A stretch of 64,000 bases of DNA from Haladaptatus sp. R4 (GCF_001625445.1 NZ_LWHG01000033.1:62001-126000), one strand, 5' to 3'. Shown: positions 29,154 through 39,838, counted from the first letter of the stretch. Program-made: numbers and translations. Notes: generated by a model from the sequence alone, not told the origin.

Positions 29154-30233
29154 ATGACGGAAAGCTACAGTATCGCTATCGCCGGCATCGGAGCGGTAGC
29201 GGAGATGCACGCAGAGTCAATCACCGACCTACCTAACGCCACACTTGTCGCCGGCTCGTGTCGGACCGACGACAAAGGAAAGGCGTTCGCGGACGAATAC
29301 AAATGTACACATTTTACGAACACGGAGACGATGTTGGACGAAATAGACCTCGATGTGCTCATCGTCTGTACGCCAAGCGGTGCGCATCGGGAACCAACGC
29401 TCGCCGCCGCTGAGCGAGGTATTCACGTGTTGTGTGAGAAACCACTTGAGATTACGAGCAATCGCATTGACGAGATGATCTCGGCCTGCGAGGCTGCGGG
29501 CGTTCGACTTGGGGGCGTCTTCCCGCAACGATACAATCCTGTAATCGAAACAGTACAGACTGCGGCTGCCGAGGAACGATTTGGCAGACTCGCCGTTGCG
29601 AACGCGTACGTACCATGGTGGCGCGACGACGCCTACTACGAAGGATCGTGGCAGGGGACCGAAGCACTAGACGGAGGCGGTGCCGTAATGAACCAATCCA
29701 TTCATACCGTTGACGCCATGCAGTGGTTAGCTGGTTCAGGAATGGACATCGCAGCATCCGAGAATCCGGTCGTAGAAGTGACAGCGTACGTGGACACTCT
29801 TGCACATGAAAACGACCTCATTGAGGTAGAGGATACCGCAGTCGCCATCCTTCGGTTCCGAAACGGAGCAATCGGTCAGTTGCTTGGTGCGACGTCTATG
29901 TATCCGGGGTCGCTCAAGCGAATCCAACTCGGAGGGCGTAACGGGACCGCGGAAGTTCTCGAAGACGAACTCGTGACGTGGCAGTTCCGTGAAGAGCATC
30001 AACGGGACGCTGAGATTCGAGAGACCTTCACTGAAACAACGAGCGGAGGCGGAGCTGCTGACCCTATGTCCATCAACTACGAGTATCACCGCCGAAATAT
30101 CGAAGCATTCCTCGACTCCGTAGAATCCGACGAACCGTTCATGCTCGATGGGGTAGAAGCGCGCAAAGCCGTCGAGATTATCGAGGCGATTTACGAATCT
30201 GCCGACCGTGGTGAACCAGTCAGACTGGAGTGA
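29154..30233 (+). CDS. Gfo/Idh/MocA family oxidoreductase
   Basis: 359 residues. The Rossmann start is SIAIAGIGAVAEMHAESITD (GxGxxA-like loop), followed by LDVLIVCTPSGAHREPTLAA, HVLCEKPLEI and GVFPQRYNPVIE. The substrate domain has ALDGGGAVMNQSIHTVDAMQ. Compared with the gene at 25905 the motifs are nearly the same, which suggests paralogs within the locus. It should oxidise a sugar or inositol-like substrate with NAD(P). It converges on the ABC transporter gene with a 40-bp gap. Confidence 0.92.
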   Translation: MTESYSIAIAGIGAVAEMHAESITDLPNATLVAGSCRTDDKGKAFADEYKCTHFTNTETMLDEIDLDVLIVCTPSGAHREPTLAAAERGIHVLCEKPLEITSNRIDEMISACEAAGVRLGGVFPQRYNPVIETVQTAAAEERFGRLAVANAYVPWWRDDAYYEGSWQGTEALDGGGAVMNQSIHTVDAMQWLAGSGMDIAASENPVVEVTAYVDTLAHENDLIEVEDTAVAILRFRNGAIGQLLGATSMYPGSLKRIQLGGRNGTAEVLEDELVTWQFREEHQRDAEIRETFTETTSGGGAADPMSINYEYHRRNIEAFLDSVESDEPFMLDGVEARKAVEIIEAIYESADRGEPVRLE

Positions 30234-30273
30234 TTGCAGCTATTTTGTGGGAATCCCTGCGAATGGAATTACG

Positions 30274-32490
30274 TCAGTCGTCAGCTTCTACTGGTTCCGA
30301 ATCAGACACACTGTCGGTAATTTCGGGGCTTTCCCAGTAGTCGTGGTCTTCGATGGCACGGAAACAAGCCACCGTATGTCCATCATTCTCTGGAGAAGCG
30401 TGTTCCGGTGACTGATGTTTGCAAGCCTCACGTGCGACTGGACATCGTGTGTGGAATCGACAACCGGATGGAGGATTGACCGGGTCTGGAATATCGATGT
30501 TACGGATCGGCGATGCGTCGTCCTCCGCCACATCTGGGTCGATATCGGGAGTTGCCCACATCAGCGCTTTCGTGTATGGATGCATCGGATTTCGTAGCAC
30601 CTTGTCGGCAGGACCGATTTCAACGATTTGACCCAGGTACATGATGCCGATACGTCCGTCGGAGTGTTCGGCGAGATACCGTGCGTTGGAGAGATTGTGG
30701 CTGATAAACACGAACGATGTGCTGAAGATATCCTGTAACTCGATCATGAGATCCATCATATCTACTCGCAGTGAGACGTCAAGAGCCGATACTGCTTCGT
30801 CGGCGAGGATAAGGTCGGGATTCATCAGTAGTGCTCGAACGAGTGCCACACGTTGTTTCTCACCACCGGACAGTTGATGCGGATAACGCATCGCGTAGTC
30901 GTCTGCTGGTTGGAGGCCAACACGTTCGAGCATCCCATAGATGTGTGAACGACGGTCTGCGACGTTGATTTCGGGATGACAAATTTTGATGGGGTTCAAT
31001 AGAGACGACATCACGGTCTTGTTCGGGTTGAGCGAGCTTCCAGGGTCCTGATGGATGATCTGGAGAGACCGGCGAATCTCATCGAATGGAATGTCCACAT
31101 CTCCCCGTCCATCACGTGCCGCCCAAACGTCCTGGCCGTGAAACGAAAGAGTGCCAGCTGTGGGGCGCTGCAGACCGATAGTTGTCTTACCCAGAGTTGT
31201 CTTTCCACACCCAGACTCACCCACGAGCGCGACGACATCGTTTTCGTACACGTCAAGAGCGACGCCATCAACTGCACGAACAGTGTCTGGTTCCTGGAAA
31301 AAGTTCCCGAAGAAACTATTCTCCTTCTCGAAATGGACCTCTACATCATCAAGGGAAACGAGCGGATCGTCAGTATCACGGCTGTGTATCCTTCCCGCTG
31401 ATTGTTCGAGATCTCCTTTCGATTCGAGACTGAGGGGAATGTAGTCGTCCACTCTGTCGGCATAGAAGCATGCCGAGAAATGCTCTTCACCGTCAGTTTC
31501 GAAGAAATCTGGATCACTCGTTTCGCATTGATGGTCTGCCATGGGACAGCGTGGATGGTAGGAACATCCCGAGGGAATGTTTACCGGATCTGGACTCGAC
31601 CCTTCTATCGGTTTCATCTCATCCAATGGAGCGTCGAGATTCGGTGTCGAATTGATCAGCGCTCGTGTATACGGATGCGAGGCGTTACGAACGATGTCGG
31701 AGGCAGTCCCTACTTCGACGAACTCAAAGCCGTATAGCACTGCAATTCTGTCTGCGATGTTCGCCACTAGTTCTAAATCGTGCGTGATGAACACGAGCGT
31801 TAGGTCGTACTTCTCTTTAAGTTCTTCGAGGAGGTTGATAATGGAGCGTTGCATCAAGAGATCCAGCGCTGCCGTCGGCTCATCCATTACAAGTACTTCG
31901 GGTTCAAGCACGAGCGAGAGCGCAATAAGTGCGCGTTGGCTCATCCCACCCGATAACTCATGGGGATATGAAGATAATACGCGGTCCGGGTCGAGGTGGA
32001 GGTCACTGAGGAGCTCCCGAGCTCGATCCATTCCAGCTTCGACATCGTAATTGTGGGCCTTCAAGGTCTCTTCGAAGTGTCCGCGAATACGTTTCGTCGG
32101 ATTAAACGCACTCATTGCCCCTTGGAATACCATTGAGATATCCTCCCAACGTAGTTTCTTTGTCTCTCCCTTGGAAAGGGAAAGAATATCAATAGGATTG
32201 CGACCATCACCTGGAGTGTAGGTGATCTCTCCCGAAAGCTTACCTGGGTCGACGACCGCATCGAGAAGTGCAGATGCGAACATCGATTTTCCCGAACCAC
32301 TTTCTCCAACTATTCCTAGAATCTCCTGGCGGCCGATATCAATGTCGACTGAATTGAGTACTCGTGACTGCCCTCGTTCCATATCGAACCGTACTGAGAC
32401 GTCCCGAGCGCTGAGTATCGGATCAGATTGTTCTAAGGTCCCGACTGAATGCGAATCATCGTTGGACCGCGTATTAACACTCTCACTCAT
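30274..32490 (-). CDS. Fused oligopeptide/oligosaccharide ABC transporter ATP-binding protein (DppD-DppF type)
   Basis: 738 residues with two complete ATPase domains in one chain. Domain 1 (about 20-345) has Walker A GESGSGKS, signature LSGGMSQ, Walker B VLVMDEPTAALD and the oligopeptide-type C-terminal Cys motif (CSYHPRCPMADHQC). Domain 2 (about 375-720) has GESGCGKTT, LSGGEKQ, LILADEAVSALD and CRFHTRCPVAREAC. The Cys-rich tails are typical of the Dpp/Opp subfamily. It is last in the binding protein, permease, permease, ATPase order, about 180 bp after the second permease. Archaeal Dpp/Opp-type importers often carry oligosaccharides, and the surrounding glycosidases favour that. Confidence 0.95.
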   Translation of the reverse strand: MSESVNTRSNDDSHSVGTLEQSDPILSARDVSVRFDMERGQSRVLNSVDIDIGRQEILGIVGESGSGKSMFASALLDAVVDPGKLSGEITYTPGDGRNPIDILSLSKGETKKLRWEDISMVFQGAMSAFNPTKRIRGHFEETLKAHNYDVEAGMDRARELLSDLHLDPDRVLSSYPHELSGGMSQRALIALSLVLEPEVLVMDEPTAALDLLMQRSIINLLEELKEKYDLTLVFITHDLELVANIADRIAVLYGFEFVEVGTASDIVRNASHPYTRALINSTPNLDAPLDEMKPIEGSSPDPVNIPSGCSYHPRCPMADHQCETSDPDFFETDGEEHFSACFYADRVDDYIPLSLESKGDLEQSAGRIHSRDTDDPLVSLDDVEVHFEKENSFFGNFFQEPDTVRAVDGVALDVYENDVVALVGESGCGKTTLGKTTIGLQRPTAGTLSFHGQDVWAARDGRGDVDIPFDEIRRSLQIIHQDPGSSLNPNKTVMSSLLNPIKICHPEINVADRRSHIYGMLERVGLQPADDYAMRYPHQLSGGEKQRVALVRALLMNPDLILADEAVSALDVSLRVDMMDLMIELQDIFSTSFVFISHNLSNARYLAEHSDGRIGIMYLGQIVEIGPADKVLRNPMHPYTKALMWATPDIDPDVAEDDASPIRNIDIPDPVNPPSGCRFHTRCPVAREACKHQSPEHASPENDGHTVACFRAIEDHDYWESPEITDSVSDSEPVEADD

Positions 32491-32668
32491 AGTTGATTCT
32501 CCGTGTGAAACTCCTCGCCATCGGTATTTTCTCGTGTTGCGGTACGGTCTAAGTGCATGTCATTACAGGTCATAGTGGTACTTTGAGCCATATTTTTCTT
32601 ATTGATTTTTTGTGTTTAGTTCGTTCGTTTACGGTACAGATAGTTGGATTCATGCTAGGGTGGCGGTC

Positions 32669-33733
32669 TCAATGTATCTCCTCCGATTCCTCGTCCCCGC
32701 CAACAGTTTGAGAGTGACGAGCACGAATCCGCGGGTTAAAGACACGGTCCAATCCCTGCGAGAACAATACCAAACCGAATGTCAGTAAAATAATTGCAAG
32801 CATGGGTTCGATCAACCAATAAGCAGTATCGAGCGAGGAGAGTGCACCACCAGATGTGTATGCTAGATTCATCATTACCCCCCAGTTCAGATTCGAGAAT
32901 GGTAGAACACCAAGGAAGTAAAGTCCGACAGAGCCGAAGATGACGTTCCGTGCGGATCGAACGAAATTGATACTGATGTAAGACATCAAATTCGGGAGGA
33001 CGTCCTCCCGAATGATACGCGGCGACGACATTCCAATTACGCGGGATGCTTCAATGTACGACTCTTCACGAAGTGTGAGTACCTGTGAACGAATGTTCCG
33101 AGCGAGGCCTGCCCACGCATTGATAGTAAGAACTAGACCGACGACCCACGGATCCTTTGGTTGTAGAATGACCCCGATGACAATCACTAAGGGGAGACCA
33201 GGAATGGTCATCATGATGTCGGTAATGAGCATCAGGATACGATCTGTCCGGCCACCTTTGTATCCCGAAATCGTCCCAACAAGAACTGCGACTGCAGTTG
33301 CGAAGATAGCACCAGAGATGATCATTTCTATCATCGGAGGTGTCGCATGTATGATTTGCGCAAGGATTCCCTGCCCCGAATTATCTGTTCCGAGGGGGTA
33401 GGCAATGTTCTGAAACGGCTTGATGAGGGACGGGTGGGCATAGGTCTTCGGAGCCGGAATAAGGACAACTCCGACTGTCCCCATCAACACATAGAGCGAG
33501 ATGATTATCAGCCCGAGACGTGTCCGAAAGTCACCGTACGCGATGCGGAGAGGTGCAATAACATGAGTATCGAAGAACTCGGAGTATCGTTCGGACCGAG
33601 TGACTGTCGTCTCTGAAGAGATCTCAAGTGGTGACTGAATGCTCTTACTACCGCCATCTGGAACAAGCTCACTTAGATCGTGAGTTGTCATATCGTTAGT
33701 GTGGTCGTGGTCGTCTGGGTTAGTAGGTTTCAC
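32669..33733 (-). CDS. ABC transporter permease (DppC type)
   Basis: About 354 residues. Several starts exist: GTG at 33733 is preferred because GGAGGTG lies seven bases upstream, and an ATG at 33691 would remove 14 residues. An N-terminal hydrophilic part precedes the first membrane helix (LIIISLYVLMGTVGVVLIPA). Five further helices follow, with the EAA loop SYIEASRVIGMSSPRIIRED between them. The 5' end overlaps the preceding permease by about 14 bp, showing translational coupling. It forms the membrane channel with DppB. Confidence 0.92.
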   Translation of the reverse strand: MKPTNPDDHDHTNDMTTHDLSELVPDGGSKSIQSPLEISSETTVTRSERYSEFFDTHVIAPLRIAYGDFRTRLGLIIISLYVLMGTVGVVLIPAPKTYAHPSLIKPFQNIAYPLGTDNSGQGILAQIIHATPPMIEMIISGAIFATAVAVLVGTISGYKGGRTDRILMLITDIMMTIPGLPLVIVIGVILQPKDPWVVGLVLTINAWAGLARNIRSQVLTLREESYIEASRVIGMSSPRIIREDVLPNLMSYISINFVRSARNVIFGSVGLYFLGVLPFSNLNWGVMMNLAYTSGGALSSLDTAYWLIEPMLAIILLTFGLVLFSQGLDRVFNPRIRARHSQTVGGDEESEEIH

Positions 33734-34730
33734 TGTCACCACCTCCGACCCGTGGATCAATAAGACCATACGTTAGATCAGCGATATAAACCCCGATGAC
33801 AACCGCGATTGTAATCACGAGAAATGCACCCATCATTAACGGATAATCCCGTGAGCTAATAGACTTAAATAGATAGTAACCAACACCGGGGTATTTGAAA
33901 ATCTGCTCTAGGATGACTGAACCTCCAAAGAGGAACCCGATATTGATCAACAAGCCAGTATACATTGGCAGGATGGCGTTCCGACCAACATATTCGAGCG
34001 CTATAGACCGAGATGACAGTCCACGGAGCCGGGCGACGCGGAGATAGTCCGCGCCTAGTTCCTGGATACTGTTTCCGCGCATGTTGAGTGCCCACCCACC
34101 AAAACCAGTAATGACGAGTGACATAATTGGAAGTGTTGCATGCGAGAAGACACCGGCGATGAACGGCCAGTTCAGACCTGCATTAGTACCGTTCGCCATT
34201 CGACCACCTGTTGGGAGCCAGTGGAACTGATATCCCAAGAAATAGACGAGGACAAGAGCAAGGACGTAGTATGGTACTGAATTTAAGAATATTGAGATCA
34301 CAGATCCCACGTAATCCAGTCTTGAGCCTTCGCCGTATGCCATTAATGCCCCGAGTGTAATTCCGATGGCGAACGAGAGAATGATAGAGACACTCATGAT
34401 GAAGAGGGTCCAGGGGAGTGCATGAATGAGTATTTCGGAAACTGGTTTGTTGAACCAAATCGATTGACCCAGGTCTCCTTGGGCAAGAGACGTCATGTAA
34501 CTAATGTACTGATCGAGAACTGGTTCTTTAGGGTTGACGTTTGTATACGTCGAAACCATCCGGTTTATGCGCACCATGTCGACGTTACTTCCCTGTTGTT
34601 GAATCAACTGAGCTTTGAGATAATCCATTGGCCCTCCTGGGAGCAATCGGATCATTCCAAAGGCGAGCGATGCTACAAGAAATATAGTCAGGATTGCTTG
34701 CGCAAACCGTTCTATATAACGAGATTGCAT
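33720..34730 (-). CDS. ABC transporter permease (DppB type)
   Basis: 336 residues. The first helix AQAILTIFLVASLAFGMIRL and the periplasmic-type loop are typical of DppB/OppB. The EAA motif is GADYLRVARLRGLSSRSIAL. Six membrane segments are visible and the protein ends in DLTYGLIDPRVG, a common DppB tail. It overlaps the downstream DppC gene and follows the binding-protein gene by about 150 bp. Confidence 0.94.
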   Translation of the reverse strand: MQSRYIERFAQAILTIFLVASLAFGMIRLLPGGPMDYLKAQLIQQQGSNVDMVRINRMVSTYTNVNPKEPVLDQYISYMTSLAQGDLGQSIWFNKPVSEILIHALPWTLFIMSVSIILSFAIGITLGALMAYGEGSRLDYVGSVISIFLNSVPYYVLALVLVYFLGYQFHWLPTGGRMANGTNAGLNWPFIAGVFSHATLPIMSLVITGFGGWALNMRGNSIQELGADYLRVARLRGLSSRSIALEYVGRNAILPMYTGLLINIGFLFGGSVILEQIFKYPGVGYYLFKSISSRDYPLMMGAFLVITIAVVIGVYIADLTYGLIDPRVGGGDSETY

Positions 34731-34883
34731 AATAACAAGGTGAATATCGACCCTATTGAAGCTTTCGCTGGATCTGGATTAAAAATAGCGGTATATAGAT
34801 CGATCTAACGAGACCGTAAACTGGACTCCCTATCGTGCCTGCAACAGCACTGGGAGAACCATCAACTATTGAGGGACTATTGG

Positions 34884-36653
34884 TTACTTTTTTGCCTGAA
34901 TGTCACCACTTCGCAACAGCATCGGGATTAAGTTATAGGACCCTTGATGCATCGCCGCGGAGTTCTTTGCTGGATACTTCCAGTCGTCAGTGGTGTAGAA
35001 GATCTGCCTCTTCTTCTCGACGATTGTGAGCTGCGGTAGTGTCTGATTGAATACCCACGCAATTTTCTTCGTTCTCGACTTGATCTCAGAGTCGTTCTGG
35101 GCTGTCTTGAGTGAGGAAAGTAGTTTTGCAGGCGTAACTGATTCCTTTTTGCTGTCGGGATCACCAAACTTGCTGGGAACCTTAAACTCGTCCGGAATGT
35201 TAATCGCCTCTGCAGTTGATCCCTCCCCGCCGACAAACTCTGGTCGCTCGGAATTGTAAGGGACCCGTGCACCCCAGTAGTTTTGCGCGGCGTCGAACTT
35301 CGAGTTTGGATAAATATCTCCCCAATACGCCGAGTCGCTCACGGTTTCAACCTTGGCGTTCATCCCGAAATCACTCAGAATACTTGCCGCAGCCTTATAG
35401 CCCGAGACGTGATTTGAGGTAGCACTACTAACGGATATCGTAAAACCAAGCGGGCTACCATCTTTCTTCCATGTACCACTATTTTTTGTGTAGCCAGCAT
35501 TCTGCAGAACCTTCGCAGCTTTGTCTGTACTTTGTTCGTACCGCTCAAACTGATCAATCGAATCTCCGAGCACACTTTGGTTTGTTTTGGCGGTCACCCC
35601 AGTGATGTACTTTACTGGAGTACCGACCGGGCCATAGATAGTCTTGGAAACTTGTGGTCGCGGGAGCACGTAAGCAATTGCCTTACGAACGGCTGTTCTC
35701 CCGAGATGTTTGTGATCATGGTTGAGTGCGAGACAGGCGCCCCCGTAATCCGGGATCGTCTGCATTTTGACAGCCTTTGGGAGCGTCTTAAGGACAGATT
35801 CAGGCATGTATGTTTCGAGTGCGTCACATTCACCTCCCTTGATTGCTGCCCACTTCGCTTGGTTGCTCTGCTCGACGTTGACCTGCCAGTTCGAAAAGTT
35901 CGGCTTGTCTGCGAGTGGATAATCGTCGTGCCACTCAAGAAGGTAGCGCTGCTGGTTCTTATCTGAGATCTTCATTGGACCATTTCCAAGCGGGTCATTC
36001 GGTGTGTATTTGAGGAAGTTCTGAAGAGCGCTATCACCTCCGTTTTGGAGCTTTTTGAGCCATTTACCAAACCGACTTTTTGGTGCTTGAACGTATCGGG
36101 ACTGGTTGAACAATTCAGCGTAAATGATTTTCGGACTGACTTTTTTGACTTTTGCTTTTACCGTGTGATCGTCGGTTGCTTCGACGCTGTTGAAGTAATC
36201 CCAGATCGGGTTCTCGAAGAACTTCTCAATCTGGAATTGCGTTATGAGGTCGTCGGCCGTTACTGGGTCGCCATTATGCCAAGTGTATCCGTCTCGAATC
36301 TTCAGCGTCAGCGTACTTCCATCAATTGACCAGTCAGAGACTATGTATCCCTTATATTTTCCCGTTTTGTGGTTATACTGGGCGAGTGGGTCGAAGATAA
36401 GATTTCGGATCTTATCATCCCAGTTCTTCGAGGCGTAAGGGTTGAACTGTGCGTTCGTCGGAATTGTCCACGTGAACGTATCGAACGTATCATCGTTCGA
36501 CCCACCACCACTACTGTTACCCTTCGTATTATTCCCATCTCCCCCGGAACACCCAGCTAATGCAGCCATTCCTACACCAGCACAGCCTTGTAGAACTCTA
36601 CGACGGGGAATGTTGTCAGATCTGTCTCTGCTATTGCCTTTGCTTAATGGCAT
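34884..36653 (-). CDS. ABC transporter substrate-binding lipoprotein (family 5)
   Basis: 589 residues. The N-terminus has a Tat motif (NIPRRRVLQG) and a lipobox (ALAGC), so it should be exported folded through Tat and lipid-anchored outside. A Gly/Ser/Asn linker follows. The mature part is an SBP_bac_5 fold: DPLAQYNHKTGKYKGYIVSD, LTLKIRDGYTWHNGDPVTAD and DYPLADKPNF. This family binds peptides, nickel or oligosaccharides; here a sulfated oligosaccharide is the favoured ligand from context. It is the first gene of the transporter operon and probably the most expressed. Confidence 0.94.
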   Translation of the reverse strand: MPLSKGNSRDRSDNIPRRRVLQGCAGVGMAALAGCSGGDGNNTKGNSSGGGSNDDTFDTFTWTIPTNAQFNPYASKNWDDKIRNLIFDPLAQYNHKTGKYKGYIVSDWSIDGSTLTLKIRDGYTWHNGDPVTADDLITQFQIEKFFENPIWDYFNSVEATDDHTVKAKVKKVSPKIIYAELFNQSRYVQAPKSRFGKWLKKLQNGGDSALQNFLKYTPNDPLGNGPMKISDKNQQRYLLEWHDDYPLADKPNFSNWQVNVEQSNQAKWAAIKGGECDALETYMPESVLKTLPKAVKMQTIPDYGGACLALNHDHKHLGRTAVRKAIAYVLPRPQVSKTIYGPVGTPVKYITGVTAKTNQSVLGDSIDQFERYEQSTDKAAKVLQNAGYTKNSGTWKKDGSPLGFTISVSSATSNHVSGYKAAASILSDFGMNAKVETVSDSAYWGDIYPNSKFDAAQNYWGARVPYNSERPEFVGGEGSTAEAINIPDEFKVPSKFGDPDSKKESVTPAKLLSSLKTAQNDSEIKSRTKKIAWVFNQTLPQLTIVEKKRQIFYTTDDWKYPAKNSAAMHQGSYNLIPMLLRSGDIQAKK

Positions 36654-37213
36654 GTAGTAACATTACTCACCCCCACCTACTTATCATTTCTGGATAATCG
36701 TGAAAATCAGAAAATTGAAAATTAGAGAAATAATAGAAGATATTTGTCGTTAGAATAGAGATCATAGATCAAATTAATAGACGTACACAGAGAAACGTGA
36801 CTTTTCGCGAAAAGTATCCAGGTATACTCCAATGGAAATTTGGTCTCCTTGAGTTGTCTCACGGGTTGTAGCTAAGTCCTGCATGGATAGATAGAACTCT
36901 TAATGAGGGGCAGTCGCCGTCGCTGACGCAATAGAAAGCATCACCATGATGGTCCCATCATGGAGATACTACTCAACCAGATAGGTGAAGTCACGGCAGA
37001 CTCCCACACATCTTGCAATCGCTTCACTTTCCACGCGTACCTGAGGTAGCAATGATCTTCCTCCCCATCCTAGATGGTGTGCTCTTCTTCTCCGAAGGGG
37101 ATCGAATCCTGCCATATCTTGCTCTCACAGTTGATCGAGAAAAGTATTTGAACAGACCAGATAGGATATTAAACTGTCAAATCAAACATATGAGCGATCG
37201 TTTATCGTCTACA
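36654..37213. other. Upstream region of transporter operon
   Basis: About 560 bp without a supported gene. The first 130 bp next to the binding-protein gene are AT-rich and should hold its promoter. I could not pick a specific TATA box or operator. Confidence 0.45.
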
Positions 37214-37501
37214 TCACCCCCTCAGGTTACGTTTTTTGTGGCGTCGGCAGACGTAGATGAGGGGAGCCAAGAAGAGGATACCAAGGAAGTCGGCCACGAT
37301 GGAAAGAAGTGCAACTACCCCACTCGGGTTAGTCAATGGAAGTATGAAAATAATAAATAGATTAAACAGTGCGAAGACGATCAGGATTGACAATCCAATC
37401 ATCATAACCGGGAGATACGGAGAGACGAGATTCAGAAACCGTTCTTGCCACGAGATATTTCCCTTCGCTGTAGCTCTAGAGGAGTCATCAACGGTAACCA
37501 T
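37214..37501 (-). CDS. Small two-helix membrane protein
   Basis: 95 residues from the ATG at 37499-37501. Two hydrophobic segments (MMIGLSILIVFALFNLFIIF and LLSIVADFLGILFLAPLIYV) with a short loop and a basic C-terminus (CRRHKKRNLRG) give a clear membrane topology. The family is not recognised. It lies between the transporter operon and a gene-free stretch, on the same strand as the transporter. Confidence 0.55.
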   Translation of the reverse strand: MVTVDDSSRATAKGNISWQERFLNLVSPYLPVMMIGLSILIVFALFNLFIIFILPLTNPSGVVALLSIVADFLGILFLAPLIYVCRRHKKRNLRG

Positions 37502-38692
37502 GTCGAACCTCCAGAGGGTAAATGGATTCGGCGTCTGTTCCGACGTGAACCCTAAATTTATCCGATTTCATCCTTGTCTTGTGATATTCATCTACATACA
37601 AGAAGATTGTGTTCGTCTCACACTCATTGTCTGGGCGACAAGTGATAATCGTATGTGATGGAGGAAATCACATCGATTTTCCTGGTTAACTGGATTACTT
37701 CTACACTCCCCTAATCGTGAATAGCAGTTATAACAGGTCATTCATAACCACTCATAAGATATTATAATTATTTTTAGTTTGGATTGATGGGGTTTTAATC
37801 GACCAGCACAAAACCAATTTGTTTCTCCACAAGAAACGAGTGCCTGGTCATATCCTCCGTTTGCTAGCGATTCCACCAGTAATCAACCGATATATTCGTG
37901 GCATTACATAGATAGGTTTGTAATAGCAAAAGATAATATTCGATCGGCATATACAGCAGTTTACATCGATATGATTGTAACGGTATAAGCTACACTGCAT
38001 TACTAATTAGGTATCAGAAATCCACTGTGCTGGTTCCATCATTTAGTTGGTGACGGTTCTGCCGACAAACTATCGAGAGATCTGAGGAAAAGATCTGGTG
38101 AGAAAAGGTGAGATTTTTCCCAGCAAGAAACGAGTTTAGCAATAGATGCATTTTGAACCAATTTACAAAGGAGTAGATGGAGATATTCAAGTTCTAAGCG
38201 TAACCGCACGAAATCAATTTCAAGATCATTCGAAGCAGATTTCTTTGACCATTTCATTAGGCCATTATGACAGTAACACTTTTCTACTGACCGACATTCG
38301 GCTTGTGATTCGGCTTCCTCAACAGGGTTGGTCTATCCTGCTCGGCCAGTTGATACAGATAGACCGCAATATCAAGCTCTTCAGCAAGCAATGGAACGAT
38401 CGCGCATGCCCGATGGGACCAGTCAATCGAGGAAGTTCCACAAGATGAAAAACAGTTCGTCATCTCTCAATACATCATAAAATATATTAGATGGCATATA
38501 AGTAATGGGAAGATAGCATTCATGTCTTATGCTTACAACGCTGTTAACGGATCAAATCCGACATTGATGCGCCAGATCCTACTACTTAGGATGCCGAAAC
38601 TCCCCGAAGAATTATCAATCTGATTGTGGATTCTGAGAATTTATGAATCCATTTTATACAGCACACAACTATGAAATTAGCTGAGAAACGAT
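37502..38692. other. Gene-free stretch
   Basis: About 1.2 kb with no supported gene. It is AT-rich around 37680-38050, and short frames lack motifs. It separates the transporter block from the enolase-family dehydratase. Confidence 0.45.
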
Positions 38693-39838
38693 TCAGTCAA
38701 TCCGGTATTGGGCAAGAGCTTGCTCGTCGATTTCGATTCCAAGTCCAGGTCCATTAGGAACAGCGATTGTCCCACCGGTTGGGTCTATCGGATTAACGAG
38801 GAGATCGTCACGTAGCGGATTCTCACTACGATCAAACTCGAACAGGCGCACCTCTGGTGAGATGGTACTGGTGTGAGGATATGATGGGACCGTCGCGAGG
38901 AACTGTAACGCCGCAGCAGTTCCAACAGCACTGTTCCAAACGTGTGGCCGGACGGCGACATTTTCGGTTGTAGCTACGCGAGCAATGTAACGTGCCTCCG
39001 AGAATCCACCACAGCGCCCAAGATTTGGCTGGACAATATCAATTACATTTTCTCGGATTAAATTAGTAAACTCGAAGCGGCCAAAATGAGCCTCTCCAGC
39101 AGCTAACGGAATAGAAGTATTTTGATTAATTTCATGGTAGCCAGCTGTATTTTCCGGAGGGACTGGTTCTTCAACCCAGGTAATCCCATATTTTTCTATA
39201 GCATTGATCGACTTAATCGCTTGTTTCGGGGTATAGTTCCCATTGTAGTCAACCATAATGTGCGCCTCTTCACCGAAAGTCTCACGTGCAGTCTGCACAC
39301 GATGCACATCGGCACTGATGCCACTCCCAAGCTTAATTTTGGCCGCTGTAAATCCCTCTTCATATGCACGATCAACAGATATTGCTGGATCTTGATCCCA
39401 CTCTGTGAAGTACATCGTGGATGCATATGGTGTCACAATATTTTTTGATTCACCACCTAAGATGTCACACACTGGTTTTCTTAGCTCTTTCCCGAGCAAG
39501 TCCCACATTGCTACTTCAACGCCTGTCAGTGCTGCTTGAAAAATTCCTCCGCGCGCAAAGTGATAACCACCGAGATCACCAGAGTATGCTTCGTCAGCTA
39601 GACCGTCGGCATCCCACGGAGATCGCCCGACAAGCGTTTTAGCAAACAGTTCTTCAATGAGCGTTGCAACAGTTTGTGGCGGGGCGAAGGCTTCACCCCA
39701 ACCGACTGTACCATCGTCTCCAGTCAGTTTTACCAGGGTAGCCGTTCTCTTGTTCGTGATTCCACGACTTCCTCCAAAGCCATTCCCAGTCCCCAAGTTA
39801 TATTCAAGTGGTATCGCCTCGACTGACTGGATTTCCAT
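38693..39838 (-). CDS. Enolase-superfamily sugar-acid dehydratase (mandelate racemase/muconate lactonizing type)
   Basis: 381 residues. The capping domain has GSRGITNKRTATLVKLTGDD and GWGEAFAPP. The barrel contains AAKIKLGSG, with the catalytic KxK lysine pair, then the metal ligands in MVDYNGNY, WVEEPVPPEN and AAGEAHFGRF, and the catalytic His in RPHVWNSAVG. The tail IAVPNGPGLGIEID is typical. The KxK-type active site separates it from DgoD at 12564. Members dehydrate xylonate, arabinonate, fuconate or similar acids. With a GH51 enzyme nearby, a pentonate dehydratase is plausible, but substrate cannot be fixed. Confidence 0.9.
   Translation of the reverse strand: MEIQSVEAIPLEYNLGTGNGFGGSRGITNKRTATLVKLTGDDGTVGWGEAFAPPQTVATLIEELFAKTLVGRSPWDADGLADEAYSGDLGGYHFARGGIFQAALTGVEVAMWDLLGKELRKPVCDILGGESKNIVTPYASTMYFTEWDQDPAISVDRAYEEGFTAAKIKLGSGISADVHRVQTARETFGEEAHIMVDYNGNYTPKQAIKSINAIEKYGITWVEEPVPPENTAGYHEINQNTSIPLAAGEAHFGRFEFTNLIRENVIDIVQPNLGRCGGFSEARYIARVATTENVAVRPHVWNSAVGTAAALQFLATVPSYPHTSTISPEVRLFEFDRSENPLRDDLLVNPIDPTGGTIAVPNGPGLGIEIDEQALAQYRID

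Noticed and set aside
30274-32490. Fused ATP-binding protein as an unusual gene fusion
   Set aside because: Two-domain DppD-DppF fusions are common in haloarchaeal Dpp/Opp-type transporters.
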